Source: Polaromonas sp.
Lineage (GTDB): Bacteria > Pseudomonadota > Gammaproteobacteria > Burkholderiales > Burkholderiaceae
DNA length: 35,841 bases
Direction: 5' to 3'
Assembly (NCBI GenBank): GCA_013823505.1
Contig: PNMH01000037.1
Coordinates: 1-35,841, forward strand
Under the pieces are notes generated by a model. It saw only the letters and a program-made list of their open reading frames with translations. It made no database searches and had not been told where the DNA came from. Made by a program: the position numbers and the translations under genes. Shown piece after piece: positions 8,118 through 18,624 of this stretch; positions within the stretch are counted from its first letter, which is position 1; each line of letters starts with the position of its first letter.

Positions 8118-8767
8118 ACAAATTCACCGTGCACAAGGGCCTGGTGGCCCCGATGGACCGGGAGAACGTCGACACCGACGCGATCATTCCCAAACAGTTT
8201 CTGAAGTCAATCCGCAAGACCGGCTTTGGCGAAAACCTGTTTGACGAATGGCGTTATCTCGACAAAGGTGAGCCTGGCCAAGACCCGGCCAGCCGCAAGC
8301 CCAATCCGGACTTCGTGCTCAACCAGCCGCGCTACGCCGGTGCGTCGGTGTTGCTGGCGCGCAAGAACTTCGGTTGCGGCTCCAGCCGCGAACACGCACC
8401 TTGGGCCATCGACCAGTACGGTTTCCGTGCACTCATTGCGCCGAGCTATGCCGACATTTTCTTCAACAACTGCTTCAAAAACGGGCTGCTGCCCATCCAG
8501 CTGCCCGAGGCTCAGGTGGCTCAGTTGTTTGACGAAGTGGCGGCGTTCCCGGGCTATGAACTCACGATCGATCTGGAACGCCAGGTGGTCGTGAAACCCC
8601 AAGGGGGCGAGCTTCCATTCGAAGTGCAGGCCTTTCGCAAGTTCTGTCTGATCAATGGCCTGGACGACATTGGCCTCACCCTGCGCTACAAGGACAAGAT
8701 CGCCGCGTTTGAAGCCGAGCGACTGACCACCAAACCCTGGCTCAACCACACCATGCCGGTGGCTTGA
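8114..8767 (+). CDS. leuD: 3-isopropylmalate dehydratase small subunit
   Basis: A 217-residue swivel-domain subunit partnering LeuC in isopropylmalate isomerisation. Family landmarks are [20 protein letters not shown] near residues 12-31, [19 protein letters not shown] near residue 80, and [16 protein letters not shown], all expected in LeuD. The length fits the proteobacterial type (about 200-220). Its ATG overlaps the stop of the small lipoprotein gene in an ATGA junction. The leuB ATG follows 53 bases after its stop. Confidence 0.97.
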   Translation: MNKFTVHKGLVAPMDRENVDTDAIIPKQFLKSIRKTGFGENLFDEWRYLDKGEPGQDPASRKPNPDFVLNQPRYAGASVLLARKNFGCGSSREHAPWAIDQYGFRALIAPSYADIFFNNCFKNGLLPIQLPEAQVAQLFDEVAAFPGYELTIDLERQVVVKPQGGELPFEVQAFRKFCLINGLDDIGLTLRYKDKIAAFEAERLTTKPWLNHTMPVA

Positions 8768-8782
8768 TCCAACCCGAGACAA

Positions 8783-8805
8783 CACCCCGGCCACAGACTG
8801 GGGTG
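8783..8805. other. Hairpin between leuD and leuB
   Basis: CACCCC (8783-8788) pairs perfectly with GGGGTG (8800-8805) across an 11-base loop, in the 53-base gap before leuB. No T tract follows, so it is not a standard terminator. It may affect mRNA processing or nothing. Confidence 0.3.
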
Positions 8806-8820
8806 CCACATTCCAGACCC

Positions 8821-9909
8821 ATGAAAATCGCAGTTCTTCCCGGTGATGGCATCGGTACCGAAATCGTTGCCGAAGCCGTCAAGGTTCTTGACGTGCTCGA
8901 CCTCCCCTTTGAAATGGAGTCGGCCCTGGTGGGGGGTGCCGCGTATGAGGCCCACGGCCATCCGTTGCCCGAGTCCACCTTGAAGCTGGCCATGGAATCG
9001 GACGCCGTCCTGTTCGGCGCCGTGGGCGACTGGAAGTACGACAAACTCGACCGCCCGCTGCGCCCGGAGCAGGCCATCCTGGGTCTGCGCAAACACATGG
9101 GACTGTTTGCCAACTTCCGCCCCGCCATTTGCTATCCCGAGCTGGTGGGCGCTTCCAGCCTCAAGCCCGAGATCATCTCCGGTCTGGACATCCTCATCAT
9201 CCGCGAGCTCACCGGCGACATCTATTTCGGCCAACCGCGCGGCCGCCGCATCGCCACCGACGGCCATTTCCCCGGTGCCGAGGAAGCGTTCGACACCATG
9301 CGCTACAGCAAGCCGGAGATCGTGCGCATTGCCCACGTGGCCTTCCAGGCAGCCCGCAAGCGCAACAAGAAGGTGACCAGCGTCGACAAGGCCAACGTGC
9401 TGGAAACGTTCCAGTTCTGGAAAGACGTGGTGACCGAAGTCCATGCGGAGTACCCGGACGTGGAACTCGAGCACATGTACGTGGACAACGCTGCCATGCA
9501 ACTGGTGCGCGCGCCCAAGAAGTTCGACGTGGTCGTCACGGGCAACATGTTCGGCGACATCCTGTCCGACGAGGCGTCCATGCTCACCGGCTCCATCGGC
9601 ATGCTGCCATCGGCCTCGCTGAACACCAGGAACCAGGGCCTGTACGAGCCCAGCCACGGCAGCGCCCCCGACATTGCCGGCCAGGGCATTGCCAATCCGC
9701 TGGCTACAATACTGTCCGCTGCCATGATGCTCCGTTTCTCACTCAACCAGCCCGACGCTGCCGCCCGCATTGAAAGTGCGGTCAGCAGCGTGCTTGCGTC
9801 TGGCTTGCGCACGACCGACATCTGGTCGGAAGGCACCACGAAAGTCGGCACCCGCGAAATGGGTGACGCGGTCGTGGCGGCCATCACCAAAACGATTACC
9901 AAGGGCTGA
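8821..9909 (+). CDS. leuB: 3-isopropylmalate dehydrogenase
   Basis: A 362-residue NAD-dependent enzyme that oxidises and decarboxylates 3-isopropylmalate to 2-oxoisocaproate, the third dedicated step of leucine synthesis. It begins [20 protein letters not shown], the nucleotide-binding start of the beta-decarboxylating dehydrogenases. Substrate and metal residues are visible in [27 protein letters not shown] and [15 protein letters not shown], and the NAD specificity loop in [20 protein letters not shown]. An in-frame TTG at 8764 would add 19 residues lacking family character, so ATG 8821 is chosen. The expected length is about 350-360. Confidence 0.97.
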   Translation: MKIAVLPGDGIGTEIVAEAVKVLDVLDLPFEMESALVGGAAYEAHGHPLPESTLKLAMESDAVLFGAVGDWKYDKLDRPLRPEQAILGLRKHMGLFANFRPAICYPELVGASSLKPEIISGLDILIIRELTGDIYFGQPRGRRIATDGHFPGAEEAFDTMRYSKPEIVRIAHVAFQAARKRNKKVTSVDKANVLETFQFWKDVVTEVHAEYPDVELEHMYVDNAAMQLVRAPKKFDVVVTGNMFGDILSDEASMLTGSIGMLPSASLNTRNQGLYEPSHGSAPDIAGQGIANPLATILSAAMMLRFSLNQPDAAARIESAVSSVLASGLRTTDIWSEGTTKVGTREMGDAVVAAITKTITKG

Positions 9910-9932
9910 TCCAGCTCCGGTTCGTCACGCCC

Positions 9933-9957
9933 TTCCCCGGCACGACGAGCCGGGGAA
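9933..9957. other. Hairpin between leuB and asd
   Basis: TTCCCCGGC (9933-9941) pairs perfectly with GCCGGGGAA (9949-9957) around a 7-base loop. On neither strand is it followed by a T run, so it is more likely a processing, stabilising or Rho-linked structure than an intrinsic terminator. It lies 24 bases after the leuB stop. Confidence 0.4.
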
Positions 9958-9986
9958 AACCGGTTTATTAACTGAAGGGCGTTGAC

Positions 9987-11114
9987 ATGAAACTCGTAGG
10001 ACTTGTGGGCTGGCGCGGCATGGTGGGCTCCGTGCTCATGGACCGCATGGTTGCGGAAAGCGACTTCGACCTGATCGAACCGCTGTTCTTCTCCACCTCC
10101 AACGCGGGCGGCAAAGCCCCCGCCATGGCGAAGAACGAAACCGCGCTGCAGGATGCGCACGACATCGCAGCCCTCAAGCGCTGCGATATCGTCATCACCG
10201 CGCAAGGCGGTGACTACACCAGCGAGGTGTACCCCAAACTGCGTGCTGCGGGCTGGAACGGCCACTGGATCGATGCCGCGTCCACCCTGCGCATGGACAA
10301 GAACGCCGTGATCGTCCTTGATCCGGTGAACCTGCCGGTGATCCAGAACGCGCTGGCCCATGGCGGCAAGGACTGGATCGGCGGCAACTGCACCGTGAGC
10401 TGCATGCTGATGGGCGTGGGTGCGCTGTACAAGGCGGGTCTGGTCGAGTGGATGAGCACGCAGACCTACCAGGCGGCATCCGGCGGCGGCGCACAGCACA
10501 TGCGCGAGCTGTTGACGCAGTACGGGACGCTCAATGCCGAAGTCAAAGCACTGCTGGACGACCCCAAGAGCGCCATCCTCGAAATCGACCGCAAAGTGAT
10601 CGCCAAGCAGCGTTCGCTGACGGGCGCCGAGACCGCCAACTTCGGCGTGCCACTGGGCGGCTCGCTCATTCCCTGGATCGACAAGGATCTGGGCAATGGC
10701 ATGTCCAAGGAAGAGTGGAAGGGCATGGCCGAGACCAACAAGATCCTCGGCATGGGCGAAGGCTTCAGCACGCCAGCCATTCCCGTGGATGGGTTCTGTG
10801 TTCGGGTGGGCGCCATGCGTTGCCACAGCCAGGCCTTGACCTTCAAGTTGCGCAAAGACGTGCCCTTGGTCGACATCGAAGCCATGATCGCGGCCGACAA
10901 CGCCTGGGTCAAAGTGGTGCCCAACACCCGCGAAGCGACCATCCAGGACCTGACGCCCGTGGCTGTGACCGGCACCATGACGATTCCCGTGGGCCGCATC
11001 CGCAAACTGGCCATGGGCCCTGAGTACCTGGGCGCGTTCACCATTGGTGACCAGCTTTTGTGGGGCGCAGCCGAGCCGTTGCGCCGGATGTTGCGCATCC
11101 TGCTGGACGCCTGA
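9987..11114 (+). CDS. asd: Aspartate-semialdehyde dehydrogenase
   Basis: A 375-residue NADPH-dependent enzyme making aspartate semialdehyde from aspartyl phosphate, the branch to lysine/diaminopimelate, threonine and methionine. The N-terminus [20 protein letters not shown] is the nucleotide-binding motif. Cys135 in [12 protein letters not shown] is the catalytic thiol, and [16 protein letters not shown] supplies the catalytic His. The length and these motifs match the Gram-negative type (E. coli Asd 367). AGGGCG about 7 bases upstream of the ATG is a plausible ribosome site. Location between leuB and fimV is the arrangement common in proteobacteria. Confidence 0.97.
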   Translation: MKLVGLVGWRGMVGSVLMDRMVAESDFDLIEPLFFSTSNAGGKAPAMAKNETALQDAHDIAALKRCDIVITAQGGDYTSEVYPKLRAAGWNGHWIDAASTLRMDKNAVIVLDPVNLPVIQNALAHGGKDWIGGNCTVSCMLMGVGALYKAGLVEWMSTQTYQAASGGGAQHMRELLTQYGTLNAEVKALLDDPKSAILEIDRKVIAKQRSLTGAETANFGVPLGGSLIPWIDKDLGNGMSKEEWKGMAETNKILGMGEGFSTPAIPVDGFCVRVGAMRCHSQALTFKLRKDVPLVDIEAMIAADNAWVKVVPNTREATIQDLTPVAVTGTMTIPVGRIRKLAMGPEYLGAFTIGDQLLWGAAEPLRRMLRILLDA

Positions 11115-11303
11115 AGGCACGCAGTTCAGGTCGGGGGTGGTGTGGCGTGTAAACCGCTGAAATGGTTCGTTGCAAGTCAGCAACGTAATTGGAAGCGCCG
11201 AACACGACGAACGGTGGGCTGAGAAACTCAAGCGGATTCTCAGCTTGTCACCGTAATCCGTTGATGTTAAGGTCAAAATTAGGTTTTTTCCTTCGAGGTC
11301 CAA
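11115..11303 (+). promoter_or_regulatory. AT-richer leader upstream of fimV with hairpin
   Basis: The 189 bases before fimV are AT-richer than flanking genes. A perfect 8-base stem pairs GCTGAGAA (11218-11225) with TTCTCAGC (11237-11244), and can be lengthened with G-U pairs on both sides to about 13 pairs (11213-11249). A T run (GGTTTTTTCC) appears at 11283-11292, about 35 bases later, too far for a terminator. No strong promoter pair was found. The region probably holds the fimV promoter and a structured leader. Confidence 0.3.
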
Positions 11304-14027
11304 GTGCCATTCAAACCCCGCCATACCCCCTTTCAATCGGCGAGCCAGGTGCGACAAATCACCGGGTTTGGTGGCTTGCAAGCCATTGCCGCGGCCGCCC
11401 TGCTGTGCGCTGCGCTCACTCACCACGGAGCGGCCCAGGCGCTGGCCTTGGGACGCGTGGTGGTCCAGTCTGCGCTGGGGGAACCTTTGCGGGCCGAAAT
11501 CGATGTGCCCGACATCAACCCCGAAGAGGCGGCCAGCCTGCGGGTGGGGCTGGCTTCGCCCGAAACCTTCCGGGCTTCGGGCATGGAAATCAATGCTGCC
11601 TTGTCAGGCCTGCAGATCTCGTTGCAACGCCGCGCTGATGGCCGATCGTTCTTGCGGCTGACGAGCCCGCGTCCAGTCAACGAGCCTTTCGTGGACCTGA
11701 TCGTCGAAGCCAACTGGGCATCGGGCCGAATCGTTCGCGACTACACGCTGTTGTTCGATCCACCCAACCTGCGCCCGGCACCCCGACCCACCCCGATCGC
11801 ACCCGGCGTGAGTTCTCCACCAGCTGCCCGTGCCCAGCCGGCGGTGCCCAGCGCGCCCCTGCCTCCCGTGGCTCAGACCGCTCCCGCGCCCGCTGTTGTT
11901 GCGCCTGCAGCGCCTGCCACACAAGCTCCACGTTCCGCAGCACCCGCGCCCGCCGCACCAGCCACTGGGGGTGGACAGGTTCGCGTGCAGGCCGGCGATA
12001 CCGCTGGCCGCCTGGCGGCCGCCAACCGCCCTGCCAACGTGTCCCTTGACCAGATGCTGGTGGCCATGCTGCGATCCAGCCCCAATGCGTTCATCGGTGG
12101 CAACGTCAACCGCATCAAGGCAGGTGCGGTGATCGACCTGCCCACATCCGAACAGGCCGGAGCGATCAATGCTGGCGAAGCGCGCCAGACCATTGCAGCG
12201 CAAAGCCGCGATTTCAACGAGTTCCGCCGGCGTTTGGCGGGTGCAGCACCAGAAGCCGATGTGGGTACGGCCGACCGCCAAGCGGCTGGTCAAGTGCAAG
12301 CCGAGGTGAAGGACGCAGCGCCCGCGGCTCCCGCCGCCGACAAGCTGACGCTTTCCAAAGGCGCAACAGCTGCTCAGACCGCCCGCGAAGAACAGATTGC
12401 CAAGGACCGGCAAGCCAAAGAAGCGTCCACCCGCGTGGCCGAACTCTCTCGCAACATCGACGAACTGGCCAAGCTGGGTACGCCTTCTCCAGCCCCAGCA
12501 ACGCCCGCTGCGCCGGCTCCTGCCGCTCCCGCTACACCGCCTGCCGCAGCCGCGCCTACAGCAGCACCAGCAACACCGCCGGCATCGCCAGCAGCGCCGG
12601 CCGTGCCTGCCGACAGCGCCACGCCCTCTGCAGCGGCACCGGCAGCCACGCCAGCCGAAGCACCCGCCGCTGCTGCACCAGAGGCGCCGCCAGCCGCACC
12701 AGCCATCACACCGACACCCCAGGTGGCAGCGCCTGCTCCGGTGCCCTTGCCCGACGAACCTTCGTTCATCGACCAGTTGCGCGACAACCCGTTGGTGCTT
12801 CCATTGGCAGGTGGCCTTCTGGCCTTGCTGGCTGGTTTCGGCATCTACCGCATGCGTCAACGCAAGGGCGGTGCAAGCGTCGACAGTTCCTTCCTTGAAA
12901 GTCGCCTGCAGCCCGACTCGTTCTTCGGCTCCAGCGGCGGCCAGCGAATCGACACTGCGGAGTCCGCAGCCTCGGGCTCTTCCATGGTCTATTCGCCCAG
13001 CCAGCTGGATGCAGCAGGCGATGTGGACCCTGTTGCCGAAGCCGACGTTTACCTTGCCTACGGGCGCGACCTGCAGGCCGAGGAAATCCTCAAAGAAGCC
13101 ATGCGCAGCACGCCAACGCGCGTGGCTATTCACAACAAGCTGTTGGAGATCTACGCCAAGCGCCGCGATGCCCGAGCTTTTGAAGTGGTGGCCACCGAAG
13201 CCTTTGGCCTGACCCAAGGCCAAGGCACCGAATGGGACCGTGCCTGCGAACTGGGCAAGGAACTTGATCCGACCAACCCGCTGTACCAGCCCGGCGGCAA
13301 ACCGGCAAGCAAGGCCGGCGCCGTGGAGAATTTTGCAGCGGCCGGCGCCAACACCATGCCGTTCGTGAGTAGCACGATGTCGGGCTCTTCGGGAAGTCCC
13401 GCCTCGGGCATGGGCGATCTGGATCTCGATCTGGATTTCTCCATCGACGACGCCAGCACAGACCAGAACGTCTCGCCTGCCTCTGTTTCTGCCCCGCCCG
13501 ACGCCGTGTTGTCGGACATGGGCGATCTTCAGATCACCGATGCGCTCACCAGCCAGTCGGCCGAGCCTTCGGGTCCACCCTCCATGTCCATGGACTTTGA
13601 TCTGGATTTCCCATCGCAACCCGCGAATCTCCAAGCCCCTTCGGCGGCTGCACCCGCACCCGTTGCGGCTGCCGCTCCGGAGGCGCCAACATTCGATCTG
13701 AGTGAAGAGGCACCGGACTTCGGTCTGGACATGGACCTGCCCGTCGAAGCGCCGGCCAGCCAAGCTGCCGTGGCTTCAGCCCCTGCGCCCATGACCTTCG
13801 ATCTGAACAACCTCAACCTGGATCTGGACGCGCCCGCCGAAATCGACATGACGGCCAGCGATGCTTCCGGTCAGGAAAATCCGCTGGAAACCAAGCTGTC
13901 GCTGGCTGAGGAGTTCCGCGCGATCGGTGACTTTGAAGGCGCCCGCTCGCTGGCCGAAGAGGTCTTGGCCGAAGCTTCGGGTTCGCTCAAAACCAAGGCA
14001 GGCACCTTCCTCGCCGATCTGGCTTGA
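11304..14027 (+). CDS. fimV: FimV/HubP family polar hub protein
   Basis: A 907-residue inner-membrane protein of the FimV/HubP/TspA family, which in relatives organises the cell pole and promotes type IV pilus assembly and twitching. A signal segment lies at about residues 25-47, and the FimV N-terminal domain follows (LGRVVVQSALGEPLRAEIDV) to about residue 152. An Ala/Pro linker is followed by a LysM-like peptidoglycan-binding segment near residues 221-275. A longer Ala/Pro linker leads to a transmembrane helix near 496-516 (VLPLAGGLLALLAGFGIY). The cytoplasmic part has TPR-like helices near 575-663, acidic Asp-rich stretches, and the conserved C-terminal FimV motif near 861-907 (LAEEFRAIGDFEGARSLAEE). 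The start is a GTG at 11304 with CGAGG upstream; no better start precedes the signal segment. Confidence 0.92.
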   Translation: MPFKPRHTPFQSASQVRQITGFGGLQAIAAAALLCAALTHHGAAQALALGRVVVQSALGEPLRAEIDVPDINPEEAASLRVGLASPETFRASGMEINAALSGLQISLQRRADGRSFLRLTSPRPVNEPFVDLIVEANWASGRIVRDYTLLFDPPNLRPAPRPTPIAPGVSSPPAARAQPAVPSAPLPPVAQTAPAPAVVAPAAPATQAPRSAAPAPAAPATGGGQVRVQAGDTAGRLAAANRPANVSLDQMLVAMLRSSPNAFIGGNVNRIKAGAVIDLPTSEQAGAINAGEARQTIAAQSRDFNEFRRRLAGAAPEADVGTADRQAAGQVQAEVKDAAPAAPAADKLTLSKGATAAQTAREEQIAKDRQAKEASTRVAELSRNIDELAKLGTPSPAPATPAAPAPAAPATPPAAAAPTAAPATPPASPAAPAVPADSATPSAAAPAATPAEAPAAAAPEAPPAAPAITPTPQVAAPAPVPLPDEPSFIDQLRDNPLVLPLAGGLLALLAGFGIYRMRQRKGGASVDSSFLESRLQPDSFFGSSGGQRIDTAESAASGSSMVYSPSQLDAAGDVDPVAEADVYLAYGRDLQAEEILKEAMRSTPTRVAIHNKLLEIYAKRRDARAFEVVATEAFGLTQGQGTEWDRACELGKELDPTNPLYQPGGKPASKAGAVENFAAAGANTMPFVSSTMSGSSGSPASGMGDLDLDLDFSIDDASTDQNVSPASVSAPPDAVLSDMGDLQITDALTSQSAEPSGPPSMSMDFDLDFPSQPANLQAPSAAAPAPVAAAAPEAPTFDLSEEAPDFGLDMDLPVEAPASQAAVASAPAPMTFDLNNLNLDLDAPAEIDMTASDASGQENPLETKLSLAEEFRAIGDFEGARSLAEEVLAEASGSLKTKAGTFLADLA
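12484..12756 (+). repeat. Ala/Pro-rich low-complexity linker coding region in fimV
   Basis: About 90 codons, almost entirely Ala, Pro, Thr and Ser, form irregular short repeats of PAAP and ATPP type between the LysM-like region and the transmembrane helix. Such a linker spans the periplasm in FimV proteins and is expected to vary in length between strains by slippage or recombination. Confidence 0.75.
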
Positions 14028-14091
14028 CCCGCCCTCAGGGCCGGTCTTCCGGCCGGCCAGGCGCGGTCTTCTGTGAAACCTGGTGGCTGAC

Positions 14092-14880
14092 ATGACCCGT
14101 ATCGCTCTGGGTGTCAGCTACAACGGTCGGGCCTATGAAGGTTGGCAGAGCCAGTTGGGTGGCAAAACCGTGCAGGACAAGCTGGAGCAGGCCCTCACCC
14201 GCTTCGGCGCCACTGAACCCATCAAAACGCTGTGTGCCGGGCGCACCGACTCCGGCGTGCACGGTCTCATGCAGGTGGTGCACTTCGACACGCCCCTGCA
14301 GCGCGACGAAAACGCCTGGGTCAGAGGCACCAACGCGTTCCTGCCCTCCGATATCGCCATCCAGTGGGCCCGTCAAGTCGACAGCAACTTTCACGCTCGC
14401 GGCAGCGCGCGCTCTCGCCGCTACGCCTATGTCCTGCTCGAATCGCCCGTGCGCCCCAGCGTGGACGCCGGCCAGGTGGGCTGGGTGTTCCGTCCTCTGG
14501 CGCTCGAACCGATGGTGAAGGCCGCACAGATGCTGGTGGGTGAACACGACTTCTCGTCGTTCCGCGCCGCCCAGTGCCAGGCGCACTCCCCCATCAAACA
14601 CCTGATGCGCGCCGAGGTGACGCGCCGTGGCGCCTACTGGCGGTTCGAATTCGAAGCCTCGGCCTTTTTGCACCACATGATTCGCAACATCATGGGCTGC
14701 CTGATCGCCATCGGCACAGGCAGCCATCCCCCTGCGTGGATGACCGAGGTGCTGCATGCCCGCAGCCGCGAGGCGGCCGCACCCACCTTTTCCCCTGACG
14801 GTCTGTATTTCCTCGGACCGGTCTACGATGAGGCTTGGGCGTTGCCAGAGAGCACCTCCGCTTTTGACTGGTTGCCCTGA
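14092..14880 (+). CDS. truA: tRNA pseudouridine(38-40) synthase
   Basis: A 262-residue enzyme converting uridines 38-40 of the tRNA anticodon arm to pseudouridine. The catalytic aspartate is Asp53 in LCAGRTDSGVHG. Other family segments are ALGVSYNGRAYEGWQ at the N-terminus, FHARGSARSRRYAYVL, and FLHHMIRNIMGCLIAIG in the second half. Length matches E. coli TruA (270). ATG 14092 is preferred over an in-frame GTG at 14083, because CTGGTGG lies at ribosome-site distance from the ATG. Its TGA overlaps the trpF ATG by one base. The fimV-truA-trpF order is typical of proteobacteria. Confidence 0.95.
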   Translation: MTRIALGVSYNGRAYEGWQSQLGGKTVQDKLEQALTRFGATEPIKTLCAGRTDSGVHGLMQVVHFDTPLQRDENAWVRGTNAFLPSDIAIQWARQVDSNFHARGSARSRRYAYVLLESPVRPSVDAGQVGWVFRPLALEPMVKAAQMLVGEHDFSSFRAAQCQAHSPIKHLMRAEVTRRGAYWRFEFEASAFLHHMIRNIMGCLIAIGTGSHPPAWMTEVLHARSREAAAPTFSPDGLYFLGPVYDEAWALPESTSAFDWLP

Positions 14881-15569
14881 TGTCTTTGCCCTCTTCCACC
14901 CACCGCACCCGAATCAAGATCTGCGGCCTCACGCGAGAGACCGATGTGGATGCGGCCGCCCACGCCGGAGCGGATGCGGTGGGCTTTGTGCTGTACGACA
15001 AAAGCCCCCGTCACGTCTCGCGCGAGCGCGCGGGAGAGCTGGCACGTCGCCTGCCAGCGTTCGTCACCCCGGTGCTGCTGTTCGTCAACGCCAGCCCCGA
15101 GCACATCGAGCGTGCTTGCGAAGCCGTGCCCAATGCCCTGCTCCAGTTCCACGGCGACGAATCACCCGCCGACTGCCAGGCGGCAGGCCGCCCTTTCCTG
15201 CGCGCCGCCCGCATACCCACAGGTGCCGCCGGGCATGGCTTCGATCTCCTAAAATACGCGTCTGCCTTCCCGGCAGCCCAGGCCATCCTGCTCGACGCTC
15301 ACGTCGAAGGCTACGGCGGTGGGGGTCAATCCTTCGACTGGACAGCATTCCCTTGGTCACATCCGCTTCTAAACGCCAGCTCTCGCCTCGTTTTGTCTGG
15401 TGGACTCACGCCTGCAAACGTGATCGATGGCATCACGTGCGTGCGGCCCTGGGCCGTTGATGTGAGTTCCGGCGTCGAGGTGTCCAAGGGCATCAAGAGC
15501 CCGGACCTCATGAACGCTTTCGTTGCTGCCGTTCGCGCAGCCGACGAACACCTTTCCCGCCTGCCCTGA
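14880..15569 (+). CDS. trpF: Phosphoribosylanthranilate isomerase
   Basis: A 229-residue beta/alpha-barrel enzyme that performs the Amadori rearrangement of phosphoribosylanthranilate in tryptophan synthesis. The catalytic acid/base pair is visible: Cys15 in RIKICGLTRETD and Asp139 in AILLDAHVEGYGGGGQSFDW. The phosphate-binding loops are LSGGLTPANV and VDVSSGVEVSKGIKSPDL. It is monofunctional, not fused to trpC. It overlaps truA by one base and precedes trpB by 42 bases that contain a small 5-base-stem hairpin (CCCCG/CGGGG). Confidence 0.97.
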   Translation: MSLPSSTHRTRIKICGLTRETDVDAAAHAGADAVGFVLYDKSPRHVSRERAGELARRLPAFVTPVLLFVNASPEHIERACEAVPNALLQFHGDESPADCQAAGRPFLRAARIPTGAAGHGFDLLKYASAFPAAQAILLDAHVEGYGGGGQSFDWTAFPWSHPLLNASSRLVLSGGLTPANVIDGITCVRPWAVDVSSGVEVSKGIKSPDLMNAFVAAVRAADEHLSRLP

Positions 15570-15611
15570 TCTCCCCGATCCGGGGCTGGGCAACCGAGAC
15601 GAGACCACCCC

Positions 15612-16891
<1,280 letters not shown>

Positions 16892-16895
<4 letters not shown>

Positions 16896-17701
16896 GCCGC
16901 ATCGAAGCGACCTTTGCCGCGCTGAAGAAGCAGGACCGCAAGGCCCTCATTCCTTTCGTCACCGCAGGTTTCCCCTACCCCGACATCACGCCCGACCTGA
17001 TGCATGGCATGGCCGAGGCTGGCGCGGATGTGATCGAACTGGGCGTACCGTTCTCCGACCCGTCGGCCGATGGCCCGGTGATCCAGAAGGCGGGTGACCG
17101 CGCGCTGGCCGCCGGCATCGGCCTGACCCAGGTAATTGCCATGGTGCGCACGTTCCGCGAGCGCAACGACACCACGCCCGTGGTGCTCATGGGCTACGCC
17201 AACCCGGTGGAGCGCTACGACCAGAAGCACGGCGCGGGAGCCTTCGTGCGCGACGCATCGGCAGCCGGCGTGGACGGTGTGCTGATCGTCGACTACCCGC
17301 CCGAGGAGTGCGAAGACTTCGCCGCCTCGTTGCGCGAGCACGGCATGGACCTGATCTTCCTGCTGGCCCCCACCTCCACGGACGAGCGCATGGCGCAGGT
17401 GGCGCGCGTGGCCAGCGGCTATGTGTACTACGTGTCGCTCAAGGGCGTGACCGGCGCCGGCACGCTGGACGTGGGCCAGGTCGAGGCCATGCTGCCGCGC
17501 ATTCGGTCGCACGTCAGCGTGCCGGTGGGCGTGGGTTTCGGCATCCGCGACGCGGAAACCGCGCGAGCCATCAGCCGCGCGGCCGACGCGGTGGTGATCG
17601 GCAGCAAGATCATCCAGCTGATCGACAACGAGCCACATGAAAAAGTGGTGGCCGTGGCCTCGAATTTCATTCGCACGATCCGCAAGGCGCTCGACGCATA
17701 A
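16892..17701 (+). CDS. trpA: Tryptophan synthase alpha subunit
   Basis: A 269-residue TIM-barrel subunit that cleaves indole-3-glycerol phosphate to indole, which is channelled to TrpB. The catalytic residues are Glu49 and Asp60 in [35 protein letters not shown] and [15 protein letters not shown] form the phosphate-binding loops. The open frame extends well upstream within trpB in another frame, but ATG 16892 overlapping the trpB stop gives the normal length (E. coli 268) and the conserved start [20 protein letters not shown]. accD follows 44 bases later. Confidence 0.97.
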
Positions 17702-17745
17702 TTCCGGATGGCGTCCTTGGGGCGCATCCGCATGGAGAACACCAC

Positions 17746-18624
17746 ATGTCCTGGCTCGAAAAACTGCTGCCCCCCAAGATCACCCCCACCGACCCGACCG
17801 AGCGCCGCAGCGTGCCCGAAGGTTTGTGGATCAAGTGCCCGAGTTGCGAAGCGGTGCTCTACAAGAACGATCTGGAAAAGAACCAGAACGTCTGCCCGCA
17901 CTGCAGCCACCACCACCGCATCGGCGCGCGCGCACGTCTTAACGCCTTTCTGGACGCCGAAGGCCGCTACGAACTGGCTCAGGAAGTGCTACCGGTCGAC
18001 GCACTCAAGTTCAAGGACAGCCGCAAGTACCCCGAGCGCCTGAAAGACGCGCTGGAAACCACGGGTGAGACCGATGCGTTGATCGTCATGGGCGGCGCCG
18101 TGCACGGCATCAGCCTGGTGGTGGCGTGCTTCGAGTTCGATTTCATGGGCGGCTCCATGGGCTCGGTGGTTGGCGAGCGCTTCGTGCGCGGCGTTGAAGA
18201 AGCGATTGCCCAGAAGGTGCCCTTTGTGTGTTTCACCGCCACCGGTGGAGCGCGCATGCAGGAGGGCTTGCTCTCGCTAATGCAGATGGCAAAAACCAAC
18301 GCCGCACTGACCCGACTGGCCAAGAAGGGCCTGCCCTACATCAGCGTGCTCACCGACCCGACCATGGGCGGCGTGAGCGCAGGCTTCGCGTTCCTGGGCG
18401 ATGTGGTGATTGCCGAGCCCAAGGCGCTGATTGGTTTTGCCGGCCCGCGCGTGATCGAGAACACCGTGCGGGTGAAACTGCCCGAAGGCTTCCAGCGCGC
18501 CGAGTTTTTGCAGACCAAGGGCGCGGTCGATTTCATCTCCGACCGGCGCGAGCTGCGCGCCACCATCGCCAACACCTTGGCCATGCTGCAGCGCCAGAGC
18601 GCCGACGCGGTGGTCAACGATTGA
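17746..18624 (+). CDS. accD: Acetyl-CoA carboxylase carboxyltransferase beta subunit
   Basis: A 292-residue subunit of the carboxyltransferase that, with AccA, moves carboxyl from carboxybiotin to acetyl-CoA to give malonyl-CoA, the first step of fatty-acid synthesis. The N-terminal zinc ribbon uses Cys31, Cys34, Cys50 and Cys53 ([10 protein letters not shown] and [12 protein letters not shown]). The crotonase-like core shows [37 protein letters not shown] and [17 protein letters not shown]. The length is slightly below E. coli AccD (304). GGAG lies 8 bases before the ATG. Following trpA is standard; the gene that usually comes next (folC) is replaced here by a LON-domain gene. Confidence 0.97.
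   Translation: MSWLEKLLPPKITPTDPTERRSVPEGLWIKCPSCEAVLYKNDLEKNQNVCPHCSHHHRIGARARLNAFLDAEGRYELAQEVLPVDALKFKDSRKYPERLKDALETTGETDALIVMGGAVHGISLVVACFEFDFMGGSMGSVVGERFVRGVEEAIAQKVPFVCFTATGGARMQEGLLSLMQMAKTNAALTRLAKKGLPYISVLTDPTMGGVSAGFAFLGDVVIAEPKALIGFAGPRVIENTVRVKLPEGFQRAEFLQTKGAVDFISDRRELRATIANTLAMLQRQSADAVVND

Noticed and set aside
9705..9710. TACAAT inside leuB as an internal promoter for asd
   Set aside because: No -35 at workable spacing, and the bases encode a conserved LeuB segment (PLATILSAA).
9303..11426. Long open frame antisense to leuB and asd
   Set aside because: Same shadow effect of GC-rich codons; the plus strand carries well-supported enzymes with intact active sites.
12484..12756. 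Repeat array resembling CRISPR or tandem DNA repeats
   Set aside because: Irregular Ala/Pro codon repetition in frame with fimV, without fixed repeat length or spacers.
11604..13763. Long Cys/Gly/Arg-rich frame antisense to fimV
   Set aside because: Its odd composition is the complement of the Ala/Pro codons of fimV; no family features.
14039..14054. Hairpin GGCCGG-TCTT-CCGGCC between fimV and truA as a terminator
   Set aside because: Only six pairs and no following T run; kept as a possible structure only.
15250..15255. TAAAAT inside trpF as an internal promoter for trpB
   Set aside because: No acceptable -35; a single hexamer match in coding sequence is weak evidence.
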